Shown: positions 10,331-22,500, counted from the first letter of the stretch. The stretch: 64,000 nt of DNA from Hygrophila difformis (GCA_030278955.1 JAOANR010000003.1:19677050-19741049), one strand, 5' to 3'. Notes: a model not told the origin generated them from the letters alone. A program made the numbers and translations.

Positions 10331-12043
10331 TTAAACAAGTTCTTTCTTTAGCAATGACGTCAGGGGTGCCGCGATCAGACTGAAATTTGGGACGAATCTC
10401 CAGAAGAACCCACACAGACCCAGAAATTGGCGGACTTCATGTACGCTCGTGGGTGGCTTCCATTCCGAGATCGCCTTGATCTTTGTCTCGTCAACTTTAA
10501 GACCTCCACGTCCAACAATATATCCGAGAAACAAGAGTTCGGTTGCATGAAAGGTGCACTTCTCTTTGTTGGTGTATAACCGAACTTCCCATAACCTGTT
10601 AAGTACCTGTTGGACATGGGAATGATGATCAGTTTCACTAGCACTATACACTAAGATATCGTCAAAATATACAACTACAGATTTATTAATAAATGGACGA
10701 AGGGTCTCATTCATAAGCCGCATGAATGTTGAAGGCGCGTTCGTCAGTCCAAATGGCATGACCAGCCATTCATATAGTCCAAATTTTGTCTTGAACGCTG
10801 TCTTCCATTCATCTCCCGGTTGTATCCGGATTTGATGATAACCGCTTCGTAAATCAATTTTTGAAAAGATGCTGGCGTGACCTAGCTCGTCAAGCATGTC
10901 ATCTAATCGTGGGATCGGGTGCCGGTACTTGATGGTAATTGCGTTCACAGCACGGCAGTCTACACACATGCGCCATGTTCCGTCATTCTTGGGGACCAAT
11001 AAGACAGGCACGTCACAAGGTGAGAGGCTTTCTCGGACCCATCCCTTGTTCACCAGCTCTTGCACTTGCCTTTGCACTTCCCTAGTCTCCTCCGGATTCA
11101 TTCTGTAGGTTGGCCGGTTCGGAATTGAAACGTCTGGCACGAAATCGATTTGATGTTCGATGCTGCGAAGAGGTGGTAGACCAGCCGGTACTTCATCTGG
11201 GAAAACATCAGAATTTTCCTCTAACATCCTGGAAAAATTTACAGGAATATCAGGTGCAACAGTGCAAGTTCTGTAAATATTATCAATAGGTTTTGCAATA
11301 GCAAGAAAACAGTAACCTATAGAGCTTGGTGCGCGCATTGTTTGCTCAAAGCCTGTTCGAGTAGTCAGCAGGCAAGGATTGACAGAAGTGCTCTCAATGC
11401 AGAGGGTTTTTCCTTTATCCTTCGCTTTTCGCTCTGCCTCGTCCTTTTTCATGTTAGCACGCAAAACTTCCTGATCTGCTCGAACCATCTTGACAGACAG
11501 TGGCTTGACATTTATTTTCTTTTGCTTGAAAATAAATGATAAACAGTTGGCACGACCCTTGTATTTGACATCGCGATCATATAACCACGGTCGGCCTAGC
11601 AGAATGTGACAAGCAGTCATAGGAATGATGTCACAAGTTACGCTTTCAGAATAGGACCCGATCTTCATAGGAATCTTCGCTCTCCGATTGACTTTCAGGT
11701 CGCTATTGTCATTCATATAGTGGAGGTGGTAGGGACTCGGATGTTCTTCGGTTGGGATGCCTAACCTGCGAACAACATAAGCGCTCACAGCATTAGTGCA
11801 ACTCCCATTGTCAACAATTACAGAAGCAACATTGCCCTTCAAATCACAATGACAGTAAAATAAATTCTCCCTTTGTTCGTCAACACGAGGTTTTTCTTCC
11901 GATCGTTCGGCACTGAGGGTTCGCATGGCCACCAGATTGGTCAATGTGCGATCCTCTTCAACTGTTTCCTCGGCTGCGTAGAATTCTTCACTGTCATCGG
12001 AGTCCTCATTTTCTTCTCTCAGCCTGTGGAGGATGTTCATCAT
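10331..12043 (-). pseudogene. Protease and reverse transcriptase of the outer Gypsy pol
   Basis: A 570-codon minus-strand frame. The aspartic protease has VIVDNGSCTN followed by ILLGRPWLYD. The reverse transcriptase, which copies element RNA into DNA, has VLLVPKNDGTWRMCVDCRA, FSKIDLRSGYHQI, LVMPFGLTNAPSTFM and the catalytic YFDD at about 10658-10669, then FLGY and the FLGLCGFFWRF thumb. The frame ends at an in-frame TAA (10331-10333) where RNase H should follow without a break. A frameshift just upstream (about 12045) separates it from the gag zinc knuckle. RT motifs are intact, so decay is patchy. Confidence 0.9.
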
Positions 12044-13404
12044 CAGAGTCTATTATTCTCCAAGATCCGTCTTCCAAGAGTGTAGCTCTTTTGGTGAAAG
12101 GGCAGTCAGGTGAGTAATATCCCTTTCGCCCACATTTGAAGCACGTGACCTCTTTCTTCCGATCCTTTTAAAATTTAGGTCTCTCGGTGACCGCGGGTTT
12201 AGAACCTTCCAGACGGTAGGTCTTAACTTCTTTGGCCATTTCGAAACCCTTCGGTTTTGGCTTATCGTCCCTTGGAATGAATGTCTTCTGATTCCAATGC
12301 TTCTGTGAACTGGATCCGGAATCATATCTGTACTTCTGCACTCGAGGTCGATCATCGGTCTCAAGTTTCATGGCTAGCTCCACCAAATCAGACAAGGTGT
12401 CGTATGGTCGAAGCTTAGACTCCTTTCGGATTTCGACTCGGAGTCCTTTGAGAAATCTAGACTTCGTGATGCCCTCATCTTCATTTACTCCGGCTTTCAG
12501 CAATAGAATCTCTATTTCCTTGTAGTACTCCTCTACCGACCTGTTCCCTTGAACAAGAAAGGCAAGCTTATCGTATAAGTCCTATCGGTGGTGCGAGGGT
12601 ACAAATCTGTTTTCCATGGCCAGTGTCAAAGTGGCCCAAGTCTGAATGGGATCATAGCCATTCCGATGAATGTCGTGAGTCACTTTCTTCCACCATACCA
12701 ACGCGTAATCTTTGAACGCACAAACGGCCACATTGACCTTTTTTATATCAGCGTAGTTATGGCAGTTAAAAATGAGCTCCATCGAATGCTTCCATTCAAG
12801 AAATTCATCCGGGTTGGATGTTCCCTTGAATGGGGGAATGTCAAACTTGATCCCCTTCAAATCTCGGTCGGGCTCATCATGGGATTATTTCTACGGGGGT
12901 TCCTGTAGACTTCCTCTTCCTCTGGATCTGAATCGGAATCATGCTTTTGATGCCTGGCTGGTCGGTGTGGAGCAGGAACTCGTGGAGGTTGGAGATTTGC
13001 AGGTGTTTGAGGCACAGGATTGTTTCGGCCAACTCGTCGGGGTCCTTGTTGCTGGGCCTCGAGCTCTGCTTCAGCATCCTCCGTTTCATGTGTTTGAACA
13101 CCCTGGGGACCACTGTGGTGGCTGCGAGGGGTTCCGGATGTAGAAGGTGGAGTGGCTTGTAGAGTGGCCTGGGGAGTTTGCTTGTCAAACACTTCCTGGA
13201 TTTTCAGCTCCAGACGCCTCATGACTTCGGATTCAACAGCATTGCCATGCACTGTCATGTCGTCTTTAAATGAGTCCGTTGATTCAAATCTTCCATCCGT
13301 TGGTCCATACTGTCCATTCGCTGATCTACGTTGTCCAAACGATCAGTCATTTTCAACAATACGTCCATCAGATCCTTGTTAGAATGTTGTCCTGAACCTG
13401 CCAT
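12044..13404 (-). pseudogene. gag of the outer Gypsy element (multiple breaks)
   Basis: The minus-strand start is ATG at 13404-13402 (MAGSGQ). The order is a short coiled-coil region, a glutamine/proline-rich linker, a gag core (KGIKFDIPPFKG, ALVWWKK) and a zinc knuckle near 12102-12143. Lesions seen by comparison with the nested gag: frameshifts near 13280 and 12885, an in-frame TAG after SHHR (about 12583), an in-frame TAA after RPKF (about 12168), and a frameshift near 12045. In the knuckle the conserved His is Tyr (CFKCGRKGYYSPDC, codon at 12117-12119), which should weaken zinc binding. Confidence 0.85.
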
Positions 13405-14924
13405 GTCAAAGTACTAGACAGAAAATTAAGCAATATCTGAAAAGAAGATGAAAATATTATGCAAAATAACAGAAGGAATTTATCTGGATCACTCGGAAAT
13501 AGCGCTCTGTTTGCTCACAACCTGATGGCTGAATGCTGGGTTGATTCACAACCTGGTATGAAATGCAGTCCAAAGTGATCACAAACAAATGCCCACACGT
13601 TCAAAGAGTGAGGTCTGAGATAAGGGACGCGCAGTACACGGAACAAATGTAACTGCTCGACTCGATTCAAAATTATAAGGCGGAATTATGTGATATGCAA
13701 TGCAATCAATTATGTTCAACACCTTATGCGAGCAATTATCACAGCAACAGTGTATCTGGTCCCAATATAGAAGTGTAAAATAAAACCTCACTAAACACTC
13801 GGAAAATACCCCGAATACTCAAATGACTTCTCGGGCTAGGTTTCACAAAGTGTCAGTCCAATATCCACTTTATTGTAAAAATTACTCAAGTGGCTTCTTG
13901 GGCTAGGGTTTCACAATTGTGCCAGTCCGATATTCACCTTATTGTATTCCACTCAAAGAAAATAAAAATAGGAATGAAATATCACAAGTGAAGGAATATG
14001 AAAATTCCCAACACTTAGAAAATAAAAATAAAAATTCCCAGTCGATGCGGTTTATAGGTGTGATGCGAAATGAGAGTCAGACCGCATCGAGGCAATCAGA
14101 ACGCATCGAGTGTATCCCTTGGACTTGGTGCGAATTCCTTCAGGCGATGCGCTTTATAGTCGAGGCGGTTTAGATGGAATACCGCATCGAGATGGCAGAC
14201 CGCATCGAGTGGGGGAAACTTGGAATTTCTTTCAGCTTTGGAGGATGATGCGGTTTTATTGGAGGTGATGCGGTTTAAACCACATTGAACAACACAGACC
14301 GCATCGATTTTGAATTGGATGGCTCACCAACTTTGACTTTTCTTCCTCCTTTTTCGAATAGTTGTTGTGCTTGCCCACTCCTTATAGCCGATTTTTACAC
14401 ACTAGAAATCTTGGGCATTAAATGCAACCCATCATTACAATATCAAAATGCCTTATTTATGGCAAATGATTGGACACATATTACAATAGCCTTTTGCATA
14501 CAACAACAAATCCTACCAAATCCTATCTATTACAATGTCTTGGTAAGAACAATGATGAAGATAAGATGAACACACCAAGAACACTAAGAACAACAAGCAA
14601 TCTCACACCCCAAACCCACAAAATACCAACTATTGTGTTCTAATATGCTTGAATAATTTGCTAAACAAAATATCATGCATACACAACACACAAGGAAAAA
14701 TATATGGGTTCAAAGAGCAAGAGTAACACACGGTAGTGAGCTACAATCCACAAATACCAAGATCTAACAAGAACAAGAACAAACAGCAACACAAAAACAA
14801 GGACAAAAACAAGGACAAGAACAAGATAATATTTTTAGGGTTTTCGGATTTTTAGAAGAACATAAGAAACACTAGAACATATATTTTTGGATTTTTCAAG
14901 ATAATAACAAGTAGAACCAAGTGA
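13405..14924 (-). other. Untranslated leader of the outer Gypsy element
   Basis: About 1.5 kb lies between the primer-binding site and gag, without a convincing frame. The part at 14042-14308 carries the same GATGCGGT/ACCGCATC motifs as the LTRs. Two diverged copies of a short TCAAATGACTTCTCGGGCTA-like sequence occur near 13820 and 13888. Confidence 0.65.
14042..14308. repeat. Palindromic GATGCGGT/ACCGCATC cluster in the leader
   Basis: About ten half-sites in both orientations occur in 270 bp, with more degenerate pairing than in the LTRs. The cluster lies downstream of the transcription start, so it would be in the element RNA. Confidence 0.75.
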
Positions 14925-14936
14925 GCTCTGATACCA
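14925..14936 (-). promoter_or_regulatory. Primer-binding site (initiator Met tRNA), outer Gypsy
   Basis: The minus strand reads TGGTATCAGAGC 12 bases after the 5' LTR end. This fixes the minus-strand orientation and the LTR boundary. Confidence 0.88.
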
Positions 14937-15317
14937 AATAAATTAGGATGCCATGGATCTCTTGGTTACTAACTTGTTTAGGGATGATTAAGAGAAGATT
15001 ATGCGGAAGATTAAGAGGGTGATAGATGGAAGAAGATGTACTCAAATAGGAAAAATAAAGGATAAGGAAGCTAAACCGCAACAAGGGCCGTCGGGGGAAG
15101 CAACTAAAGTATAGAAACCTTGACCTCAACCCAATCCTCCAACTCGAGCCTCGGTTTGTGTAATCAACAAGGACGCTTCAATCCAAGATTGATGAATGTT
15201 TCCAAGCAAACATACAAAGAGTGTGTGAGAATGTGTGTAAACTCACAAATGATCTTTTGAAGAGAAATGATAATTTCATTCAAGCAAAAGATGTCTTACA
15301 AAATGAGGGGGAGGTCA

Positions 15318-15325
15318 TATATATA
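15318..15325 (-). promoter_or_regulatory. Putative TATA box of the outer Gypsy 5' LTR
   Basis: TATATATA, reading GCCTATATATATGACC on the minus strand, lies downstream (minus sense) of the palindrome cluster at 15410-15816. The cluster would therefore sit in the upstream promoter region. Motif-only evidence. Confidence 0.45.
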
Positions 15326-15409
15326 GGCCAACCCCTTAAACAAACCCTAAGAAGGATTAAACAACAAAGGAAAATACAAGAGATGAAAAATACATAAAAA
15401 ATAAGGCCT

Positions 15410-15816
15410 GATGCGGTTTATACCGCATCGATGCGGTATAGACTGCATCGAGTTAAAAAGACCGCATCGGGTCTTAAGAAGGCCTAACTATTACAACTGA
15501 GGCGATGCAGTTTGGTCGATGCGGTTTATACCGCATCGAGCAAGAAACCGCATCGAGGACTCGATAATAATAATAATAATAAAATAGACTGAGGCGGATT
15601 AAACGAGGCGGTCTAAGTGTATTCCGCATCGAGGGAGACCGCCTCGAGTTTGGGGACTTAGAAAAATTACGAAGGGGGCGATACGGGATAGGCGATGCGG
15701 TATAGACCGCATCGAGGTCGATGCGGTTTATACCGCATCGATTTTGGAAGAGGCTGAGTAAGGCGATGTGGTTAAAAATACCGCATCGAGGTCGATGTGG
15801 TATATACCGCATCGAT
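15410..15816. repeat. Palindromic CGATGCGGT/ACCGCATCG cluster in the 5' LTR
   Basis: The arrangement is the same as in the 3' LTR. Pairs such as GATGCGGTTTATACCGCATC and GATGCGGTATAGACCGCATC form perfect or near-perfect hairpins. Several pairs are better preserved here than in the 3' LTR. Confidence 0.85.
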
Positions 15817-16392
15817 TGGTTCGCACCAATCCCCATGCCTTAGCCAAAATTCGCATGCCCTTATTTCTACACTAGTACAAAATATTATGTCCGACCATCC
15901 TCCGACTTGTCCGAAAATTATCCGGCGACCGACGGTGGCTCTGGCCGACCTCCGGCCAATTTTCCGGCGAGCTCCATTTTGACCTCCGGTGATGCTCCGG
16001 TGCTCCGGTAACTTCTCCGATGACCTTCCGGCGACTCTCCGGCGACGGTGATGGCTTAATTCTTCAAAATTGGGAATTCCATGGATGGAATCCCTCCGAC
16101 CTCTTCGAGTTGGATCAGGATCAATGCTTTCAGACTGCTACCTTCTTCTCTGTTGATTTCTTTTGTGAATTCTGCGGTCTTGAGAAGGGTTGCAATCTGG
16201 TCTGTGAACTTCCGGGTCCTGGTCCTGGAGCATGGTCCCGATGGGATAATTAATACTGCAGATTTGGCTCTCACGCCACTACTTGCCAAAGAAGCATATA
16301 TGCCGACCAAATATACTAAAGCATAAAACAAACAACCCCATAATACAAATACAAAATGTTATCAAAATTTACAAAATAAGAAGTAGATAATA

Positions 16393-16648
16393 CTCCCTCC
16401 GTCCTCAAATAAATGAAACATTGGTATAGTAACTACTATTCATTGAGTAACTTTGATTCGACTTTTTAACACAATAAGATAAAACATAGTCAAATGAGAT
16501 CTTGTTGGATTCGTCTAATCGCGTAGATTTATATTATCTAACTTTTATAATTTTTACTTTTATACAATTAACGATATTGAGCGTCAAAAATGTGTATTTG
16601 GATTGCGTGAAATACTGAAATGTTTCAATTATTGGAAAACATATGGAG
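16393..16648. mobile_element. Stowaway-like MITE (256 bp)
   Basis: It starts CTCCCTCCGT and ends ..ATATGGAG, and is flanked by TA on both sides (16391-16392, 16649-16650). This is the Tc1/mariner-type MITE signature. It has no coding capacity. Confidence 0.8.
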
Positions 16649-16786
16649 TATATAGTAGTGGATAATAGATAAAATACTTAAAATTTACTCCGGACACTTT
16701 TATATTGAGTATAATTATATTTTTTTAGAAATTTGTTATTAATAATTTATTTTTCAAAGGAAAGATTTTCACGTACAAATCATATA

Positions 16787-17050
16787 CTTCCTCTGTTTTT
16801 TAGTGTTTGCTACGGACCCACCCAGTACTCAGTTCAATGCACATTTTAAATTATTAATAACTAAAGTTCGGTACAAGTAAAATATCTAAATGTTTGATAT
16901 CTAAAAACTACAAGACGAGACAAATCTAACAAAATCCCACTTGGCTATATTTTAACTTGTATAACTATGATAAAACTTTAAGTCAAAGTGTTTGTGTGAA
17001 CAGTGACACAATTACAAATGTATGTAACATTCTTCTGAGAAAGGAGGAAG
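16787..17050. mobile_element. Stowaway-like MITE (264 bp)
   Basis: Terminal inverted repeats are CTTCCTCTGTTTT at the left and AAAGGAGGAAG at the right, with TA duplications at 16785-16786 and 17051-17052. It is more diverged from the CTCCCTCCGT consensus than its neighbours. Confidence 0.72.
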
Positions 17051-17077
17051 TATAATGTTTAGAATTTTGTCCTTGCA

Positions 17078-17374
17078 TAGGGTTGCGTTTGGGAACAAAT
17101 GCGAGCGATTAGCGTTTAGCTTTTAAAATACATACTAAATAGCCTAAAATCCTATATATAGTAAATACTAATTACAGTAACCGCCAAATTGTAATTTTTA
17201 ATCTCTAAACTCTGAACGGTCATCTCCCCCAACTTTTAGCTTTTCAAACTCCATACTCTAAACTCTAATTTAAAATTGCATTACTAAACACCATTATTCA
17301 AATTTAAAATTATTTTTCACCATTAATTTCAAACTCCAGACGCTAAACTCTAATTATTTCTCAAACATACCCTG
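17078..17374. mobile_element. Possible hAT-like MITE
   Basis: The left end TAGGGTTGCGTTTGGGAA and the reverse complement of the right end CAGGGTATGTTTGAGAAA form imperfect terminal inverted repeats around AT-rich DNA. I could not find a clear 8-bp duplication, so the ends are approximate. Confidence 0.4.
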
Positions 17375-17383
17375 GATCATATA

Positions 17384-17642
17384 CTCCCTCCGTTTTTAAA
17401 AAATTGTAATATTCCTGCATTTCACGCAATCTAATGCATATTTTTAACGCTTAATATCTCAAAATGTATATAAGTAAAATTATAAAAACTTGATATTCTA
17501 AAACTACGTGATTAGACGAATCTAAGAAGATCTCACTTGACTATATTCTATCTTATATAATGGTGTTAAAAAATTGAATCAACATTACTTAATGAATAGT
17601 AACAACTATGCAAATGTTATATTTATATAAAAACGGAGGAAG
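17384..17642. mobile_element. Stowaway-like MITE (259 bp)
   Basis: It starts CTCCCTCCGTTTTTA and ends TAAAAACGGAGGAAG, flanked by TA at 17382-17383 and 17643-17644. The inverted repeats are nearly perfect. Confidence 0.8.
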
Positions 17643-17644
17643 TA

Positions 17645-18498
17645 TATAATTTAATGTTTGGTACTATATGGAGCGGTATATGTAAAATCAACCTAACACA
17701 TGTGCATTAGTTGTGAAGTCGCTGTTCATATGATATGTTATTTTTTTGCAATCTGGTTTCTAAAATGGCATAACAATTGCCAGCAGGTGCAGTCAGCGCT
17801 AAAAATGATGTGTAGCCCTTTGTAAAGTAATGTATAAGCCTTATAAAGTGATGTATAAACGGTAGTTTGTGTTTTTATTAGTTTTTTGTTCATAACATCC
17901 ATCCATCTCTTTTTGATACTCACACATCATTTCATATATACATACCCATCACTTTTGAATGTGCCAGCACCCAAACGATTTCCATATTTTTTTGCTATCA
18001 CAAACATAATTAACCCAACATCGTATTCGTGTGACCCTCTTAAACTCACTCCAATTCAACAATTAATCACTCCAAAAATTAAGGTAACTTATTATAAAAT
18101 TAATATAAAACACAAAGACAACAATAATTTACCAAACCCATAAAACCCTAATCAAACCTTTTGGAATCCAACATAGAAGTATTTCACACTCATCAGCACA
18201 AAGAGCATTCCGACCTATCTCCCAAAAACATTCAATGATTGAATTTTTTTAACTAAATCCCAATTTATTAACCTTAAAACCCATTCTTGACCAGAACGAT
18301 TTATGTGGAAAGGCTTCCAAGTTGTTTAAAAAATACCTAAAACACGACATTTATATGTCGAAAAGCACTGCAAGTTGTAAGTGGTTGGGTTTCAACGGTT
18401 AAGTTCAAGTTGGTCAGAAAGACTTTGAACGAGTCCAAACTCCGAATACATCATACCTATACAGAAGAGACCATATAAATTAAATCATCAATCATTAA
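17645..18498. other. Intergenic DNA, no gene recognised
   Basis: AT-rich sequence with short frames only. I see no repeat end, RNA gene or domain. Confidence 0.6.
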
Positions 18499-18662
18499 TT
18501 TTTTTTTGATGAGCCATTAAAGGCCTGAAAATGAGTGGCGAGAGTCCATGCCACACAAATTACAAAGGAAACAAAGGGGATAGATAGGAGGCCGGGTGGG
18601 GATTCGAACCCCCAACCTATAGGTTAGGAGTCGGGGACTTACCACTACACTAAGTTCCCAAC
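18499..18662 (-). mobile_element. tRNA-derived SINE, minus strand
   Basis: On the minus strand there is a box-A-like TTAGTGTAGTGGTAAG (plus 18638-18653) and a box-B GGTTCGAATCC (plus 18600-18610), then a tRNA-unrelated body and a poly-A tail (poly-T at 18499-18507). This is the structure of an RNA polymerase III-transcribed plant SINE. The TSD is not clear. Confidence 0.75.
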
Positions 18663-18718
18663 CCCGATTCTTGTTTAATTAATCAACTCTTGTTTTAATT
18701 TAAATCATTTTTTTGATG

Positions 18719-18887
18719 GGAATTTATCCTAGCTAGTGGTCAAGTTCCCCGATTCCCAACCTATAGGTTGGGGGATTCGACTCCCCACCCGATCCCATAT
18801 CCCACATCTTTATTCTCTTTGTAATTTGTATTGCATATGCTCCCACCATTCATTTTCTAGCCTGTATAGGTTGTTCAGGAAAAAAAA
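18719..18887 (+). mobile_element. Diverged SINE copy, plus strand
   Basis: It is the same family in the opposite orientation. Degenerate box A is near 18730-18744 (TAGCTAGTGGTCAAG), box B is GGATTCGACTCC at 18773-18784, the body TTTGTAATTTGTATTGCAT is shared, and poly-A is at 18880-18887. It is older than the minus-strand copy. Confidence 0.68.
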
Positions 18888-19085
18888 TTAATTTTAAAAT
18901 GCATATTTAACGGTGCAATACATGCCAGTCAATCTTCTTAATTGTCTCCCCCACAACCTCATCACCAATATTTTCAGAAAATTCTTGAGTATGGAATAAA
19001 GTACAGTAATTAGTTGGTCATTAAAGACATGTCACCCTCGATTATTTCAATTTAACAATACTAAATATATATACAATTATCATTT

Positions 19086-19368
19086 TGTTATAGAAATAAC
19101 TATCTTTATTTATGTATGTGTATAATAAAATGGTATATGGCTTATTAGCTTGTGTGTATAGTGGAAGTATTGTAATGGAAATTGGAATTAAATGATGAAA
19201 TGTAAAGAAGTAAAAGTAGTGTGTAATTTCAATGGTGTGTTTTTTCTCTTCATAACACACCTATATTTATAGAAGTGAGAAATGACTAATCATTCACAAG
19301 ACCTAACTATTTACTAACTTCAAGAATAAGGCATAAACATGCCAAAGATATTCACAATATTCTCAACA
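19086..19368 (-). repeat. 3' LTR of the Copia element (283 bp)
   Basis: It starts TGTTATAG and ends CTCAACA. I find no difference from 24290-24572. Confidence 0.95.
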
Positions 19369-19377
19369 CTCCCCCTT
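19369..19377 (-). promoter_or_regulatory. Polypurine tract of the Copia element
   Basis: The minus strand reads AAGGGGGAG immediately before the 3' LTR. Confidence 0.85.
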
Positions 19378-19505
19378 GAATATCTTCAATACAAAGAATA
19401 TGCCTCGTTAAAACCTTACTTGGAAAAAACCCAGTGGGAAAAAAATCCAAGTGAAGGAAAAAGAGTACAATATTCTTGTATCAGATGCTCCCCCTGATTT
19501 GGACA

Positions 19506-22500
19506 TCATTTTAAATCTCGAAGCCGCCGCATTCCAATTTTCTTCACGAGTTTCTCGAATGTTGCAGTCGGCAATGCCTTGGTAAATAGATCCGCTAAAT
19601 TATTTTCTGATCGAATTTGTTGCACATCGACTTCACCATTCTTTTGAAGATCATGAGTATAGAAGAATTTTGGTGAAATATGCTTCGTTCTATCTCCTTT
19701 GATATAACCCCCTTTCAACTGGGCTACACAAACCGAATTATCTTCAAATAAAATTGTTGGGGGCATTTGTGGTTCAATGATTAAACCACAACTCTTCAAT
19801 ATATGTTGAGTCATTGACCTCAACCAAACACATTCTCGACTTGCTTCATGGATTGCTAATATTTCGGCATGATTAGAAGAAGTAGCAGTTAGAGTCTGCT
19901 TCATTGACCTCCAAGAGATAGCAGTTCCACCACACGTGAAGATATAGCCTGTTTGAGATTTGGCTTTGTGTGGATCTGATAAATAACCTGCATCGGCATA
20001 GCCAATTAACTCATGTCGAGAGTCTTTTGGGTAAAATAACCCAAGATCAATTGTTCCTTGGAGATAGCGAAAAACATGCTTTATGCCTTTCCAATGTCGT
20101 TGAGTAGGGCAAGAGCTGAATCTTGCGAGTAGATTGACTGCAAACGCGATATCAGGTCGCGTGCTGTTTGCAAGATACATTAACGCACCAATTGCGCTTA
20201 AATATGGAATTTCTGGGCCAAGTTGCTCTTCATTATCTTCTTTTGGCCTAAATGGATCCTTTGCTGGATCAAGTGCCCGAACGACCATTGGATTATTTAG
20301 CGGATGAGCATAATCCATTCGAAATTGCTTTAATACCTTTTGGGTATAAGCTGATTGATGAACAAATATGCCCATTTCCAAATGCTCAATTTGTAGGCCA
20401 AGGCAAAATTTCGTTTTCCCGAAATCTTTGATTTCAAACTCCTTTTTCAGATATTCGACCGCCTTTTTCAACTCTTCAGGAGTTCCAATTAGATTTAAAT
20501 CGTCAACATAGACTGCGACGATCACAAATTCTGACCCATTTTTCTTTATAAATACACAAGGGCTGATCGGGTCATTTGTATAGCATTCCTTTATCAAACT
20601 TTCACTGAGGCGGTTGTACCACATTCGGCCAGATTGCTTGAGCCCATACAACGATTTTTGCAATTTGATGGAATAATTTTCTCTGGGTTTTGAGTTGCAA
20701 GACTCAGGTAATTTAAACCCTTCAGGTATTTTCATATAAATATCATTTTCCAATGAGCCATATAAATATGCAGTAACAACATCCATCAGCCTCATTTCGA
20801 GATTTTCTCGTACTGCTAGACTCATTAGATACCTGAATGTTATTCCATCCATAACTGGGGAATATGTTTCCTCAAAATCAATTCACGGTCGTTGTGAAAA
20901 ACCTTGGGCTACAAGCCTTGCCTTATATTTGGCAATTTCATTATTTTCATTTCTTTTTCTCACAAACACGCATCTGTAGCCAACAGGCTTCACATTTTTT
21001 GGTGTTTGGACAATAGGGCCGAATACTTTTCGTTTATTCAGTGAATCTAGTTCAGACTGAATCGCATCTTTCCATTTTGACCAATCATTTCTTATCCGAC
21101 ATTCTTCAACTGATCTTGGTTCAGGATCCTCGTTATTTTCCATTACATCAAGTGCAACGTTGTATGCAAAGGCATTATCAACGTTTGTTTCTTTTCGGTT
21201 CCAACATTTCCCAGTATTGATATAATTGAAAGAAGTTTCAATAACTTCATTTTCTTCTGGGTGAATATTTTCAGGTTCAACCTTTTCGGGGGTTGAATCA
21301 ATTTCTCTTTCGGGAGTATCATCTGTGATTGATTTATCACCCATATGGATAATTTTCTTCTTTCGTGGATTTTTATCCTTGGAACCCAAAGGCCTACCAC
21401 GCTTCAGGCGTGCAGTAGGTTCATTTGCACTTGGAATTTGCCCTTCTGGGACATTTATATTGGCTGGTGCATTTGCTGCATCATTTATATATGATTTTGT
21501 GACTTTAGCAGCATCATTAAAAGCATCGGGTAATTGATTTGCAATTCCCTGCAAATGCACAATTCTTTGAACTTCAAGTTCGCATTGCCTTGTACGAGGA
21601 TCAAGGAAATCAAATGGACTTTGCCAAGATATTTTCTTTTTCAGTTGATCATTTCCTCCCCCTAATGTCGGGAATTGAGTTTCATCAAAATGACAGTCTG
21701 CAAATCTTGCAGTAAATAAATCACCCGTTTTTGGCTCAAGATATTTAATAATCGAGGGTGATTCATACCCGACATATATGCCCAACCTTCTTTGAGGTCC
21801 CATTTTTGTGCGTTGTGGTGGCGCAATCGGTACATAAACCGCACACCCAAAAATTCGCAAGTGGGATATATTGGGCTCCTTTCCAAACACAATTTGTGTA
21901 GGGGAGTAGCTATGATAGCTTGTCGGCCTTATTTTCACAAGTGCGGCGGCATGCAATATAGCATGTCCCCAAGCAGAAACAGGGAGTTTTGATTTCATTA
22001 ACAAGGGTCTTGCAATTAATTGCAATCGCTTAATAAATGATTCTGCCAGACCATTTTGCGTGTGCACATGAGGCACAGGATGTTCAACAGTAATTCCAAT
22101 CGACATGCAGAAATCATCAAATGCATGTGATGTATATTCTCCAGCATTATCAAGGCGTATTTTCTTTATCGGATGATCTGGAAACTGTGCTCGCAATTTT
22201 ATAATTTGTGCAAGTAATCTTGCGAATGCCAAATTGCGAGTTGATAATAAACAAACGTGTGACCAGCGTGATGACGCATCAATTAATACCATAAGGTACT
22301 TGAAAGGTCCACACGGTGGATCAATAGGTCCACATATATCGCCTGGAATTCTTTCTAGGAATGTAGGGGATTCAATTCCCACTTTTACTGGAGATGGTCT
22401 GGTTATCAATTTCCCTTGTGAACAGGCTGCACAATTGAACTCATTTGGGTTCAATATCATTTGCCTTTTCAATGTATGGCCATTCGAATTTTCAATAATT

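Larger units (their letters stand above)
1731..16278 (-). mobile_element. Ty3/Gypsy LTR retrotransposon (chromovirus, CRM-like features), degenerate
   Basis: This is a complete but inactivated LTR element on the minus strand. It begins TGCCATG at 1731 and ends ..CA at 16278, with the 5-bp TSD CTACT at 1726-1730 and 16279-16283. In minus orientation the order is 5' LTR (16278-14949), initiator-Met primer-binding site, long leader, gag, protease, reverse transcriptase, RNase H, integrase, polypurine tract and 3' LTR (3035-1731). A second retrotransposon at 3930-9487 interrupts integrase. gag and pol carry many stops and frameshifts. The pol frame continues about 75 codons into the 3' LTR with a basic RTRTRKF motif. 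That resembles centromeric CRM chromoviruses, whose C-terminal CR motif overlaps the LTR; the lineage call is inference. Confidence 0.93.
14949..16278 (-). repeat. 5' LTR of the outer Gypsy element (1330 bp)
   Basis: It starts TGCCATGG, ends CACGCCA and is followed by TSD CTACT. It is collinear with 1731-3035. Its outer end (16056-16278) carries the duplicate of the pol C-terminal codons. Confidence 0.93.

Noticed and set aside
18600..18653. Possible tRNA gene (A and B boxes)
   Set aside because: The A and B boxes sit in a SINE with a poly-A tail. No acceptor-stem pairing or anticodon arm that I can fold as a functional tRNA.
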